Source: Chitinophaga agri
GTDB lineage: Bacteria > Bacteroidota > Bacteroidia > Chitinophagales > Chitinophagaceae
Direction: 5' to 3'
NCBI RefSeq assembly: GCF_010093065.1
Contig: NZ_CP048113.1
Coordinates: forward strand, 2,418,001-2,482,000
Length of the DNA: 64,000 nucleotides
Shown here one piece after another: positions 33,269 through 41,709 of the stretch (position 1 is its first letter; every line of letters starts with the position of its first letter). The position numbers and the translations under genes were made by a program. The notes beneath the pieces were generated by a model. That model made no database searches. It was not told where the DNA came from and saw nothing but the letters and a program-made list of their open reading frames with translations.

Positions 33269-35083
33269 ATGAAAAAAGTATTCTTAATATTCGCTGCTGC
33301 AGCAGCACTAGGTATCACCTCCTGTAAGAAGTATCTTGATCAGGTACCGGATGACGTACTGACCATAGATGATATATTCCAGTCAAAAAGCAATACGGAC
33401 AACTTCCTGGCAAACGTATACTATTCACTGCCAAACGAACTGGAACAGCGTTTTACAGGTAATGAGAACTCCGGTGCATGGCATGCGGCTTCTGATGAAT
33501 CCAAATACAACTGGTCGTTCAACTATACCAATAACATGAACACCGGCGCATGGGCCAGCACAGATGGCAACGTAGCCACCTACTGGACTAACTTCTACAA
33601 AGCGATCCGTAATGCTTCTTATTTCATACAGAACATTGATGGTGCGAACAGCGTAGAAGTAGATGCCGGCATGAAAAAACAATACAAAGCGGAAGCCCGT
33701 GCCTTACGTGCGATGTATTATTTCTTCCTGGTAAGAACTTACGGTCCGGTGATCATGCTGGGCGAAGAGCCGGTAGATATCAATACACCTGCCACTGACC
33801 TTCAGCTGAGCCGTTCACACATTGATACCTGTATCAACTTTATTGTAACGGAACTGGATAAAGCAGCTGCTGACCTGAGCGCTGATATCCCTGCAGGTGG
33901 TACTGAATATGGCAGGATCACCAGTGGCGTGGCTAAAGCCTACAAGATACAGGCCCTGATGCTGGCTGCAAGTCCGCTGTGGAACGGTAACACCGACTAT
34001 GCAAACTTCAAGAACCGTGACGGTGCGCCCCTGGTAAATACCTCTTATGATGCTGCAAAGTGGACAAGAGCCGCTACTGCTGCGAAAGAATTCCTGGATA
34101 CCTACGTACCAAGCCAGTATGACCTGTTCACTGCTACCGGTGCTGACGCATTCACTGCTGCGTACAACTCCTGCCGCCAGGTAACTACGGTAGAGTGGAA
34201 TAAGGAATGGATCTATGCACGTTCTAACTCAGGCAGCTACATGCGCTATGACAGAACGCCTTTCCACGCAGGTTTGCCAGCTAACCAGCACGGTGCGGGT
34301 GCACACGGTGCGACACAGGCAATGGTAGACGCTTACTTCATGGCAAACGGCCGTCTGATCTCCGATCCTGCGTCTGGTTATGTAGCCAGTGGTTTCTCTT
34401 CCTTTAAAGCGCCTTTCGACAACGCTGCAAGAAATACCTTCAACCAGTGGGTGAACAGAGAGCCGCGTTTCTATGTAGGTATCACCTACAATAACAGCTA
34501 CTGGCTGTTCCAGGAAGGTTCCAATCCGATCATCACCAACATGGAATTCAACGGTAACTCCGGCAGAAGCCAGAGTACTTCCGACGTATCTCCTACCGGT
34601 TATATTGTAAGGAAAGATGTAATGCCGAATGATAACTCCCGTGGTGCACTGATGCTGAGATTAGGCCAGATATTCCTGGACTATGCGGAAGCCCTGAACG
34701 AATCTGCTCCGGGTAGCACTGACATCATGAAGTATGTAAACCAGATCCGTAGCCGTGCTGGTGTACCACAATATGGTGCTGGTGAGGGTATGATCCCTGC
34801 GCCAACCTCACAGGATGCTGTTCGTGATGCGATCCGTGCGGAAAGAAGAGTTGAACTGGCATTTGAAAGCCCGCGTTATTTTGATACGCGTCGCTGGAAG
34901 ATCGCTAAAACAACTAACAACGGTCCGGTGTATGGTATGAATATGAACGGCAATGGTAGTGAGTTCTATCAGAGAACACTGATCGAAACACGCATCTTCA
35001 CTGACAAAGACTACTTGTTCCCTATACCTAACACCCAGATCCTGATTAATCCGAACCTGGTACAGAACCCAGGCTGGAAATAA
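33269..35083 (+). CDS. SusD/RagB-family nutrient-binding outer-membrane lipoprotein
   Basis: A 604-residue lipoprotein with signal MKKVFLIFAAAAALGITSC and lipid Cys followed by KKYLDQVPDD, the usual start of the SusD family. The N-terminal half has TPR-like helices (EARALRAMYYFFLVRTYG). The C-terminal RagB/SusD region contains LMLRLGQIFLDYAEALNE, VNQIRSRAGVPQY and AIRAERRVELAFESPRYFDTRRW, and ends LFPIPNTQILINPNLVQNPGW. It caps the SusC barrel from outside and binds substrate. It lies directly downstream of susC and 10 bp before the metallopeptidase gene. Confidence 0.95.
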   Translation: MKKVFLIFAAAAALGITSCKKYLDQVPDDVLTIDDIFQSKSNTDNFLANVYYSLPNELEQRFTGNENSGAWHAASDESKYNWSFNYTNNMNTGAWASTDGNVATYWTNFYKAIRNASYFIQNIDGANSVEVDAGMKKQYKAEARALRAMYYFFLVRTYGPVIMLGEEPVDINTPATDLQLSRSHIDTCINFIVTELDKAAADLSADIPAGGTEYGRITSGVAKAYKIQALMLAASPLWNGNTDYANFKNRDGAPLVNTSYDAAKWTRAATAAKEFLDTYVPSQYDLFTATGADAFTAAYNSCRQVTTVEWNKEWIYARSNSGSYMRYDRTPFHAGLPANQHGAGAHGATQAMVDAYFMANGRLISDPASGYVASGFSSFKAPFDNAARNTFNQWVNREPRFYVGITYNNSYWLFQEGSNPIITNMEFNGNSGRSQSTSDVSPTGYIVRKDVMPNDNSRGALMLRLGQIFLDYAEALNESAPGSTDIMKYVNQIRSRAGVPQYGAGEGMIPAPTSQDAVRDAIRAERRVELAFESPRYFDTRRWKIAKTTNNGPVYGMNMNGNGSEFYQRTLIETRIFTDKDYLFPIPNTQILINPNLVQNPGWK

Positions 35084-35093
35084 TTAAACTCCT

Positions 35094-36032
35094 ATGAAAA
35101 TGCTATTTTTCAGTTTGACGCTCCTGGGTCTTTTATCCGCCTCCTGCAAACAGGAAAAGGAAATTATAAAACTCACAGGAAATCCAACCGATCCCAATGC
35201 TCCTTCTTCCACCTGGAAGGAGCATTGGTTCGAACACAACCAGCTGGTAAAGCTGGTCTCCTACAATGATGAAGTAGGCGTTTACTACGATGACGATGTG
35301 CCTAAAGACATCACCTGGCCGCAAAGAACCATGACCGCCATCTGGAAATACACCAAGGCAACTTACGGTAACTTCGGACAGGACAAAGACAAACGTCTCT
35401 CTGTCATCCTGCATTTCAACAAGTACGGCGGCGGTCACCCGGCCACCTTCTTTGATGCCAGCCATGACAACCGTAATATGATCGATGTAGGATCAAACAA
35501 CCCATGGACAGACAGTACCGGATGGAACCTCGACATCGTGGCACATGAAGTCGGACATATTGTGGAAGGCGCCTCCAAAGGCACTCACAACTCTCCGGCC
35601 ATGGCTATCTGGCACGACAGTAAATGGATGGAGATCTATCAGTATGATGTGTATAAGAACCTGGGATGGGAGCAAGAAGCAACCCGCTGGTACAATGATA
35701 AGATGAATGCGGTTGACAACTACCCGAAAGCGGGCACACAATGGTTTAAGAACTGGTTCTATCCTATCTATCGCGACCACGGAGGCAAAGATGTGCTGAA
35801 TGGCTTCTTTACCCTGTTATCAAAGCAGTTCCCTACCAGAACTATCTCTCTGGGCAAGGAATATACACGCGACATGAATATGGGTGAATTTGTTCACTTC
35901 TGGAGCGGTGCGGCGAAAACCAATCTGAAACAGCTGGCACTGGATGCATTCGGCCCTAATGACGAACGCGGACAGGACTGGGTAGCTCAGTTTGAACAGG
36001 CGCAGAAAGACTTCCCTAACATCACCTACTAA
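35094..36032 (+). CDS. Basic secretory protein (BSP) family metallopeptidase lipoprotein
   Basis: A 312-residue lipoprotein: signal MKMLFFSLTLLGLLSASC, lipid Cys at ~18 followed by KQEKE. The rest is a BSP (PF04450) domain of the zincin class. Seen: AIWKYTKATYGNFGQ, the Gly-rich KYGGGHPATFFDASH, the zinc motif HEVGH at residues 151-155, WMEIYQYDVYKNLGW, and a C-terminal MNMGEFVHFWSGAA. It should cleave proteins or peptides at the cell surface, so the Sus locus may import the products. It is co-transcribed with susD (10-bp gap), and a terminator follows 27 nt after the stop. Confidence 0.9.
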   Translation: MKMLFFSLTLLGLLSASCKQEKEIIKLTGNPTDPNAPSSTWKEHWFEHNQLVKLVSYNDEVGVYYDDDVPKDITWPQRTMTAIWKYTKATYGNFGQDKDKRLSVILHFNKYGGGHPATFFDASHDNRNMIDVGSNNPWTDSTGWNLDIVAHEVGHIVEGASKGTHNSPAMAIWHDSKWMEIYQYDVYKNLGWEQEATRWYNDKMNAVDNYPKAGTQWFKNWFYPIYRDHGGKDVLNGFFTLLSKQFPTRTISLGKEYTRDMNMGEFVHFWSGAAKTNLKQLALDAFGPNDERGQDWVAQFEQAQKDFPNITY

Positions 36033-36057
36033 TCACCTTTGTTGTTTCGTTTTTTAT

Positions 36058-36097
36058 AAAAAAAGCGTCTGCTGAATAAGCAGGCGCTTTCTATTTT
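36058..36097 (+). terminator. Terminator of the Sus-like operon
   Basis: Arms 36062-36073 and 36079-36090 form a 12-bp stem with one wobble and a 5-nt loop, followed by a T-rich stretch. Confidence 0.8.
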
Positions 36098-36115
36098 AGC
36101 TTACATGCTGTTGTC

Positions 36116-36613
36116 TTATTTCACAGGCACCTCAACATGCGCGTCATCCCATTCAACAACTACCTTGCTGGCTGGTACAGTGATGGTGAGCTTTTCAACC
36201 GGTGCACTGGTTTTGGTAGCTTTCGCTTTTACTTCCAGTACGTTCTTGCCCTTGATCTCCTCATATTTATAAGCACCCCACTGTTTCAGTTCGCTGTTCA
36301 GAATGAATGTCCATTCATTCGCTTCCGGAATAGCGAATAAAGTATAAGTACCCGCTTTTACCGCTTTACCGCCAAAGCTGCCATCCTTCGCAAAGGTGAT
36401 CTCCGTCGCCTCGTTAGCGCCTAAACGCCATACTTTGCCATAAGGCACCAGCTGACCGAAGATAGCCCTGCCTCTTTTGGATGGCTGGCCGTAGGTGATC
36501 TTTACATTTTTTCCTTCAGCAGTCACGCGTGGACTTTGCGGAGCCTTCTCCTGTGCGGATACAAAGCTGCTGGTACCTGCCAGCAATGCAAAGAATAAGA
36601 GAACGTGTTTCAT
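36116..36613 (-). CDS. DUF2911-family exported protein
   Basis: A 165-residue protein with signal peptide (MKHVLLFFALLAGTSSFVSAQE) and a full DUF2911 domain (PF11138). Typical blocks are KITYGQPSKRGRAIFGQLVPYGKVWRLGANEATEI, VKAGTYTLFAIP and EWTFILNSELKQWGAYKY. The domain is found in the periplasm or on the surface of many Bacteroidota. Function is unknown. It converges on the Sus operon. The SRPBCC gene lies about 105 bp upstream on the same strand. Confidence 0.9.
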   Translation of the reverse strand: MKHVLLFFALLAGTSSFVSAQEKAPQSPRVTAEGKNVKITYGQPSKRGRAIFGQLVPYGKVWRLGANEATEITFAKDGSFGGKAVKAGTYTLFAIPEANEWTFILNSELKQWGAYKYEEIKGKNVLEVKAKATKTSAPVEKLTITVPASKVVVEWDDAHVEVPVK

Positions 36614-36718
36614 AGTACTATGTTTGTTTTACTGATCAGTAATTTCTATGAAAATACACTCTTTCAATCAAACATCACTACCGCCCATAATAATTAGGAA
36701 GCACGGCTGTACCGTATC

Positions 36719-37261
36719 CTACTTCTTCTCGCAGATCGTCCTGAGCTGCGTGAGCCCGGATTCCAGCTGAGGACCGGTCAGTTTATCTGCCAGGAACCCT
36801 CTCAGTTTCCACCAGGGCAATAACCCCAGTTCGGTTTCCAGGCGCCATTGAATAGCCGTACCCTTTCCGTCCGCCGAAGGCTTGAGCTCGAATGCCGCAG
36901 TCATCGGTTTCATACTGCTGAATGTAAGATCACAATACACGCCTTTGGCAGGATTGCTCTCCCGGATCATCACAGTACCTGTAACCGGCTTATCATGCTG
37001 GGTACCCGACCAGGTATAACCAGCACCCTTTCCTGTCGCTGGTCCGGTATAGTTAATTTTCTGTGCTACATCCGGCGCTGCCCAGGGATTCCAGGAAGGC
37101 CAGGTCTTCAGGTCATTGATCTGACCATATACCACGGACAACGGCGCGTCTATCACGCCGGAACGCTCAACAATGGCCTTAGATGGGAATAAAAGAGAGG
37201 TAAGGAATATTAGTATTCCGAAAACAAGGCCGCTTAGCAGCAATAATTTAATAAATCGCAT
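36719..37261 (-). CDS. SRPBCC-family (polyketide-cyclase-like) protein
   Basis: A 180-residue protein with an N-terminal transmembrane or signal-anchor helix (LLLLSGLVFGILIFLTSLLF). A START/Bet v1-like domain follows: VERSGVIDAPLSVVYGQINDLKTWPSWNPW, GKGAGYTWSG, and a long C-terminal helix (QLESGLTQLRTICEKK). The fold makes a hydrophobic pocket for lipids or other small molecules. The ligand is unknown. It lies 59 bp downstream of the ABC permease gene on the same strand and could be co-transcribed. Confidence 0.85.
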   Translation of the reverse strand: MRFIKLLLLSGLVFGILIFLTSLLFPSKAIVERSGVIDAPLSVVYGQINDLKTWPSWNPWAAPDVAQKINYTGPATGKGAGYTWSGTQHDKPVTGTVMIRESNPAKGVYCDLTFSSMKPMTAAFELKPSADGKGTAIQWRLETELGLLPWWKLRGFLADKLTGPQLESGLTQLRTICEKK

Positions 37262-37319
37262 ATCTGTTACTGGTTTCTCCGGGTCAGCTGACCCACTTTC
37301 TGAAAAGCTGTCCTCCTGG

Positions 37320-38423
37320 TTATTCCCAACGGAATACCTTCACAGCCACAATATATACCACTACACCCCATGCAGCGATCACGCCCAGCTCGAAGCCTAC
37401 GTTCCAGATGTGCAGTCCTTCAAAGGCAACTTTACGGAATGCATCATTCAGATAGGTCAGCGGCATAATCCGGCATATGGGCTGTAACCAGGAAGGGAAA
37501 GAATCAACAGGTACAAAGGTACCTGCCAGCAGGAACTGCGGCAAAGTGATCACATTTGCAATAGGCGGGATCGTGCTTTCACTCGTAGCGATCCCACTCA
37601 CCACAAACCCAAAGCCCATAAAGACGACCACCCCGAAAGCCGTTAATAACAGCATTTCCAGGAATGTACTCCATCCATGCACCAGTGTAAAGCCGAAGGC
37701 AAAGTAACCAATAGCGATGATCAGAATGGCTCCTGCCACCTGGAATACCAGACGGGCAAGTGCCTCACCCAGCACTATGTACAAGCGACGAATAGGTGTG
37801 GCAAAGAAACGTTTTAATACCAGCGTCTGTCGCAGGTTGAAGAACAGGAAGGCCGTGCTGAACACCGCAGCACTCAGCAATGAGAAGCTGAGCAGGCCAG
37901 GCAGGATGAAATCGATCGTACGGTAACGACGGCCGGGTAGTACTTCCACCGGGGCCAGTTTCGCCACGGACTGCCTTGGATAATAGCTGTCATCTGCCTT
38001 ATATATGACCCCGGTCAGAATAGCATTAAACAGAGAGATCTTGTCTACTGCCGCTGTAGAGGTCTGCACCTTCACATCGCAGGCAGGTGTATTCCCGCTG
38101 GAAGTTTGTGAAGTGATACGGATAATAGCGGTAATATGCCCTTTCTTCAGGTCCTCTTCCATCTCCGCAGCCGGTTTGCCGGTTTGCAGTTTCAGGCTTT
38201 TCTCCTTTGCCAGCTGCCTGTACAGATAGCTGGTCGTATCTGTGGCCGCATCCACGCCTACTTTTACCGACACACCGCTATCGCCGATAAATCCAAACAC
38301 CAGGATGAATACCAGCGGAAACCCAAGACTGAAAATGACCGCTGAAGGACTTCTTAATATTCCTATCAGACTTGCTTTGGACATCGCTAACAGCGCCTTC
38401 CATTGATTATATTTAACCGCCAT
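37320..38423 (-). CDS. ABC-2 type transporter permease
   Basis: A 367-residue membrane protein. The frame extends back to 38546, but that extension spans the terminator hairpin at 38491-38516, so the ATG at 38423 (MAVKYNQWKALLAMSKASL) is the real start. Transmembrane segments: one near the N-terminus (AVIFSLGFPLVFILVFGFIG), a large extracytoplasmic loop (~50-190), then five C-terminal helices from LPGLLSFSLLSAAVF to ELGVIAAWGVVVYIVAV. This is the ABC2 membrane topology of exporters such as YbhR-type. No ATPase gene is adjacent, so it must pair with a subunit encoded elsewhere. Substrate unknown. Confidence 0.88.
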   Translation of the reverse strand: MAVKYNQWKALLAMSKASLIGILRSPSAVIFSLGFPLVFILVFGFIGDSGVSVKVGVDAATDTTSYLYRQLAKEKSLKLQTGKPAAEMEEDLKKGHITAIIRITSQTSSGNTPACDVKVQTSTAAVDKISLFNAILTGVIYKADDSYYPRQSVAKLAPVEVLPGRRYRTIDFILPGLLSFSLLSAAVFSTAFLFFNLRQTLVLKRFFATPIRRLYIVLGEALARLVFQVAGAILIIAIGYFAFGFTLVHGWSTFLEMLLLTAFGVVVFMGFGFVVSGIATSESTIPPIANVITLPQFLLAGTFVPVDSFPSWLQPICRIMPLTYLNDAFRKVAFEGLHIWNVGFELGVIAAWGVVVYIVAVKVFRWE

Positions 38424-38490
38424 ACTTACTTTCGCTGGATCTGTTCTTAAAAAATCGCCTAAAACTACTATTGTTTTACCCATTTCCATA

Positions 38491-38516
38491 AAAAAACCTG
38501 CCGCAAGCGGCAGGTT
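38491..38516 (-). terminator. Terminator of sppA
   Basis: AACCTGCCGC (38495-38504) is complementary to GCGGCAGGTT (38507-38516). On the minus strand a T-run follows. It sits between the sppA stop and the ABC-permease start. Confidence 0.85.
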
Positions 38517-38590
38517 TAATATTATTTTAAGTACGCCGACAGGCATTTTCCTGTCCTGCTGCCAATAGCTAATTAGTTGTACAGCAGCCT

Positions 38591-40354
38591 TTATCTGATT
38601 TCCATCAGGTAAGGCAGTTTCGCCTGCACCTCTCCGCTCATTTCTTTCATTTCCCTGATCTGCTGGTACAATTTATACTGGTCGCCCAGCTCCGCCTTCA
38701 TGGCATTTTCTACGCTCGCACTGGCGCCGAAGCTACGTACCATCCGGGAAATTGAGGCATCTGTTTCAGGATATTCACGCAGGCGGTAAGACGACACCTT
38801 CGCCAGTTTAACTGCGCATCTGATCGCATCATTGATACCACCGATACGGTCCACCAAACCTAATTCTTTCGCCTGGATCCCGCTCCATACGCGCCCCTGT
38901 GCGATGCTGTCCACCACAGGACCGCTCAGTTTACGACCTTCTACCACACGTCCCTTGAATGTGCTGTAAATGCTGTCTACTGAGTTCTGGATAAATTTCT
39001 TCTCCATTTCTGTCAGTGGGCGGGAAGTATTCCCCAGATCGGCATACTGAGCTGTTTTCACCCCATCAAAGGTCACACCCAGTTTATTCTTAAAGAATCC
39101 CTGCAGGTTAGGCAATACAGCAAATACACCGATAGAGCCGGTCAGGGTATTCGGCTGTGCAAAAATGGAATCTGCCATACAGGAGATATAATAGCCACCG
39201 GATGCGGCATAATCGCCCATTGATACGACCACTGGCTTGCTTTTCTTCGCCAGCACCAGTTCACGCCAGATAGATTCGGAAGCCAGCGCGCTGCCTCCCG
39301 GTGAATTCACACGGAACACGATCGCTTTGACATCTTTATCCTGTCTTGCCTCGCGGATGATCTTAACGAAATGGCCACTGCTGATAGTAGCTTCTTTCTC
39401 GCTTTCTCCGCCAACGATGCTACCCTCTGCATAGATGATAGCGATTTTATTGTCAGCACCTTTGTTTTCGGTCAGGTCAGTAGCGCTGGTATATTTGGAA
39501 AGAGACACAAAATTCACCTCCTCATCTCCCTTGAGGCCCAGTCTGGCTTTGATCTCGTCCATTACCTGGTCGTTGTATTTCAGACCGTCCACCAGTTTGT
39601 ATTTCACTGCGTCTCCTGCTTCCTGGATCAGGCCTTCGTTGGCATAACGGTGGAGGGTGGCGGTATCGATCTTGCGCGCAATACCGATGTTTTTGAGGAA
39701 GTTAGCATACAGCTCACCCAGATAGGCGTTCGTCTGAATACGGTTTGCTACGGTCATTTCTGTTTCACGTAAAGGCTCGGTGGCACTTTTGAAACGGCCA
39801 TCATAGAAGATCTGTGGCTGGATCTCCAGTTTATCCAGTGCCCCCTTCAGGAAGGTCAGCTGGGTAAAGAAACCGCCAAATTCCACGCCCCCTTTCGGGT
39901 GTACATATACTCTGTCGGCCAGGGAAGCCATATAATAGCTCTTCTGGTCCATCACCTCGCCATAGGCATAGACGAATTTGCCTGACTGTTTGAACTGCAG
40001 CAGTGCATTACGGATCTCTTCACTGGTGGCAAAGCCGTTGCCGTTGCCTTCGGCCTTGAGATAAATACCTTTTATGTTATCGTCCGTTTCAGCATGTTTA
40101 AGGAGACGTACCAGGTCATATACGCCAGGCACTTCTTTCGGTTCCTGACGGATGAGGGCATTCAGCGGATTGGATACTTTCTGTTCGGCATACTGCTGAC
40201 TGGTCTCCAGGACCAGCACACTGTTAGGCGACAGGGTAACAACTTCGGGGCTGATAGCGCTACCTATTGCGCCCATCAGCAGGATCACTCCCAATATGAG
40301 GATCACTACAAAGGCCAGCAGCGTGGCAAAGAAAATTTTAAAAAAGCTACGCAT
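38591..40354 (-). CDS. sppA: Signal peptide peptidase SppA, 67K type
   Basis: A 587-residue membrane-anchored serine protease. The frame begins at 40405, but the ATG at 40354 begins the expected anchor (MRSFFKIFFATLLAFVVILILGVILLMG). Two tandem SppA domains make it the 67K form: the catalytic Lys sits in the N-terminal domain (GEVMDQKSYYMASLADRVY) and the nucleophile Ser in the C-terminal domain (GDYAASGGYYISC). The supporting FRVNSPGGSALASE and LTGSIGVF are also seen. It degrades leftover signal peptides in the inner membrane, with the active site on the periplasmic side. It diverges from folK; the -7 elements of the two lie about 12 bp apart. Confidence 0.93.
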   Translation of the reverse strand: MRSFFKIFFATLLAFVVILILGVILLMGAIGSAISPEVVTLSPNSVLVLETSQQYAEQKVSNPLNALIRQEPKEVPGVYDLVRLLKHAETDDNIKGIYLKAEGNGNGFATSEEIRNALLQFKQSGKFVYAYGEVMDQKSYYMASLADRVYVHPKGGVEFGGFFTQLTFLKGALDKLEIQPQIFYDGRFKSATEPLRETEMTVANRIQTNAYLGELYANFLKNIGIARKIDTATLHRYANEGLIQEAGDAVKYKLVDGLKYNDQVMDEIKARLGLKGDEEVNFVSLSKYTSATDLTENKGADNKIAIIYAEGSIVGGESEKEATISSGHFVKIIREARQDKDVKAIVFRVNSPGGSALASESIWRELVLAKKSKPVVVSMGDYAASGGYYISCMADSIFAQPNTLTGSIGVFAVLPNLQGFFKNKLGVTFDGVKTAQYADLGNTSRPLTEMEKKFIQNSVDSIYSTFKGRVVEGRKLSGPVVDSIAQGRVWSGIQAKELGLVDRIGGINDAIRCAVKLAKVSSYRLREYPETDASISRMVRSFGASASVENAMKAELGDQYKLYQQIREMKEMSGEVQAKLPYLMEIR

Positions 40355-40402
40355 TATAGAGGATTTAATTTTAAAAGACAGACAGGTCGTCTTCCTTTTT
40401 TC

Positions 40403-40410
40403 CAAAAATA
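40403..40410 (-). promoter_or_regulatory. -7 element of sppA
   Basis: TATTTTTG on the minus strand matches TAnnTTTG, about 50 nt upstream of the ATG at 40354. Confidence 0.45.
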
Positions 40411-40421
40411 AAGAATATGTC

Positions 40422-40429
40422 TACTTTTG
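40422..40429 (+). promoter_or_regulatory. -7 element of folK
   Basis: TACTTTTG matches TAnnTTTG and lies 15 nt before the ATG at 40445, giving a very short leader. It is close to the divergent sppA promoter. Confidence 0.55.
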
Positions 40430-40444
40430 GGCCGTTGAAGATAC

Positions 40445-40936
40445 ATGAATAAAGCAATATTACTTATAGGTGGCAATCTCGGAGACCGTATCGGAAACCT
40501 CCGGGAGGCAGTAGCGCAAATAGAGAAGCAGGTCGGTAAGGTAGAAAAGCTATCCGCCCTTTATGAAACGGCAGCCTGGGGCGATGTAGCCCAACCGGAT
40601 TACCTGAATCAGGCCCTTTTGGTATCAACCGAAATGGATGCACGAACGCTTTTGCATACCGTCCTGGCAATTGAACATCATATAGGCCGCGTACGCAGGC
40701 AGAAATGGGGCGCACGGGTGATTGACATTGACATCATTTTCTATAATGATGCGATCATTAACGAGCCTGATCTGAAGGTGCCGCACCCACAGATGCAGTT
40801 CAGGCAGTTTGTACTGGTCCCTCTGGAAGAGATACTGCCCGACTGGGAACATCCGCTACTCCGTCAGTCAGTCCGTAAATTACTGGAACATTGTACAGAC
40901 CAGCTCCCCGCCAGAAAATACGAAGGCGTACGTTAA
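40445..40936 (+). CDS. folK: 2-amino-4-hydroxy-6-hydroxymethyldihydropteridine pyrophosphokinase
   Basis: A 163-residue HPPK of folate synthesis, which transfers pyrophosphate from ATP to hydroxymethyl-dihydropterin. Seen: AILLIGGNLGDRIGNL at the N-terminus, the substrate loop YETAAWGDVAQPDYLNQ, the conserved RVRRQKWGARVIDIDIIFY containing the catalytic Arg residues and the metal-binding DIDI, and PHPQMQFRQFVLVPL. Length matches the family. The deoxynucleoside kinase gene starts 16 bp after the stop, so the two are one operon. Confidence 0.95.
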   Translation: MNKAILLIGGNLGDRIGNLREAVAQIEKQVGKVEKLSALYETAAWGDVAQPDYLNQALLVSTEMDARTLLHTVLAIEHHIGRVRRQKWGARVIDIDIIFYNDAIINEPDLKVPHPQMQFRQFVLVPLEEILPDWEHPLLRQSVRKLLEHCTDQLPARKYEGVR

Positions 40937-40952
40937 ACTATCTAACCGGCAC

Positions 40953-41576
40953 ATGAAATACAACTACATTACAATAGAAGGGAATATCGGCGCAGGGAAG
41001 ACAACACTGGCCACCAAACTATCCGCTCACTTTGGTGCTAAACTGATCCTGGAAGAGTTTGCAGATAATCCCTTTCTGCCTAAATTCTATGAAAAGCCGC
41101 AGCAATATGCTTTCCCACTGGAGCTGTTCTTTATGGCCGAACGATACAAACAGCTGAAAGACATGCTGCAGATGCAGGACATGTTCAGTAACCTGGTGAT
41201 TTCAGATTATCTTTTTATCAAGAGCCTGTTATTTGCCAAGATCAACCTGAAAGAAGAAGAATACGCACTCTACCAGAAGCTGTTTGATATTATCAACCCT
41301 CAGCTCATACAACCCGATCTGCTCATCTTCCTGAATGCACCGGTGGCCAAACTCCAGCAGAATATAAAACACCGGAACCGCTCATATGAGCAGCAGATAG
41401 AAGATCAGTACCTGAGTAATGTACACGATATGTATATGCAGTATATCAGGCAACATCCTGTTCGTGTACTGATGGTGGATATGACAAAGACTGACTTCGT
41501 TAAAAATCCGGGCGACTTTGAGACACTGCTGCATGCCCTGGATACAGATTATGAGCCAGGCATACACTATTTGTAG
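40953..41576 (+). CDS. Deoxynucleoside kinase family protein
   Basis: A 207-residue P-loop kinase (dNK/dGK type). The frame is open from 40809 inside folK, but the ATG at 40953 begins MKYNYITIEGNIGAGKTTL, with Walker A GNIGAGKT starting at residue 10. Other motifs: the substrate/lid FFMAERYKQLKDM, SDYLFIKSLLFAK, FLNAPVAKLQQNIKHRNRSYEQQ and a C-terminal MVDM. It phosphorylates deoxynucleosides for salvage. Co-transcribed with folK. A weak hairpin at 41615-41643 may terminate it. Confidence 0.92.
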   Translation: MKYNYITIEGNIGAGKTTLATKLSAHFGAKLILEEFADNPFLPKFYEKPQQYAFPLELFFMAERYKQLKDMLQMQDMFSNLVISDYLFIKSLLFAKINLKEEEYALYQKLFDIINPQLIQPDLLIFLNAPVAKLQQNIKHRNRSYEQQIEDQYLSNVHDMYMQYIRQHPVRVLMVDMTKTDFVKNPGDFETLLHALDTDYEPGIHYL

Positions 41577-41650
41577 CACCGGGAATCGGGAACTGGTTCG
41601 CCTGTTAATTTAAAAGGGTGTCTTATATATTATAAAGCACCCTGGCATTT

Positions 41651-41709
41651 ACTATTATTAATTATTAGTACTTATTATTAATTGTTAGTGCTCATTATTA
41701 ATTTTCTGT
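41651..41709. repeat. Three imperfect 20-bp AT-rich tandem copies
   Basis: Copies of about 20 bases containing ATTATTAATT(A/G/T)TTAGT start near 41651, 41670 and 41690. The last copies reach into the end of the flavoprotein gene (stop at 41685), so the C-terminal codons of that gene come from repeat-like sequence. Probably replication slippage. Confidence 0.6.

Noticed and set aside
38424..38546. Longer ABC-permease start at 38546
   Set aside because: The extension includes the sppA terminator hairpin, so it would not be on the permease transcript.
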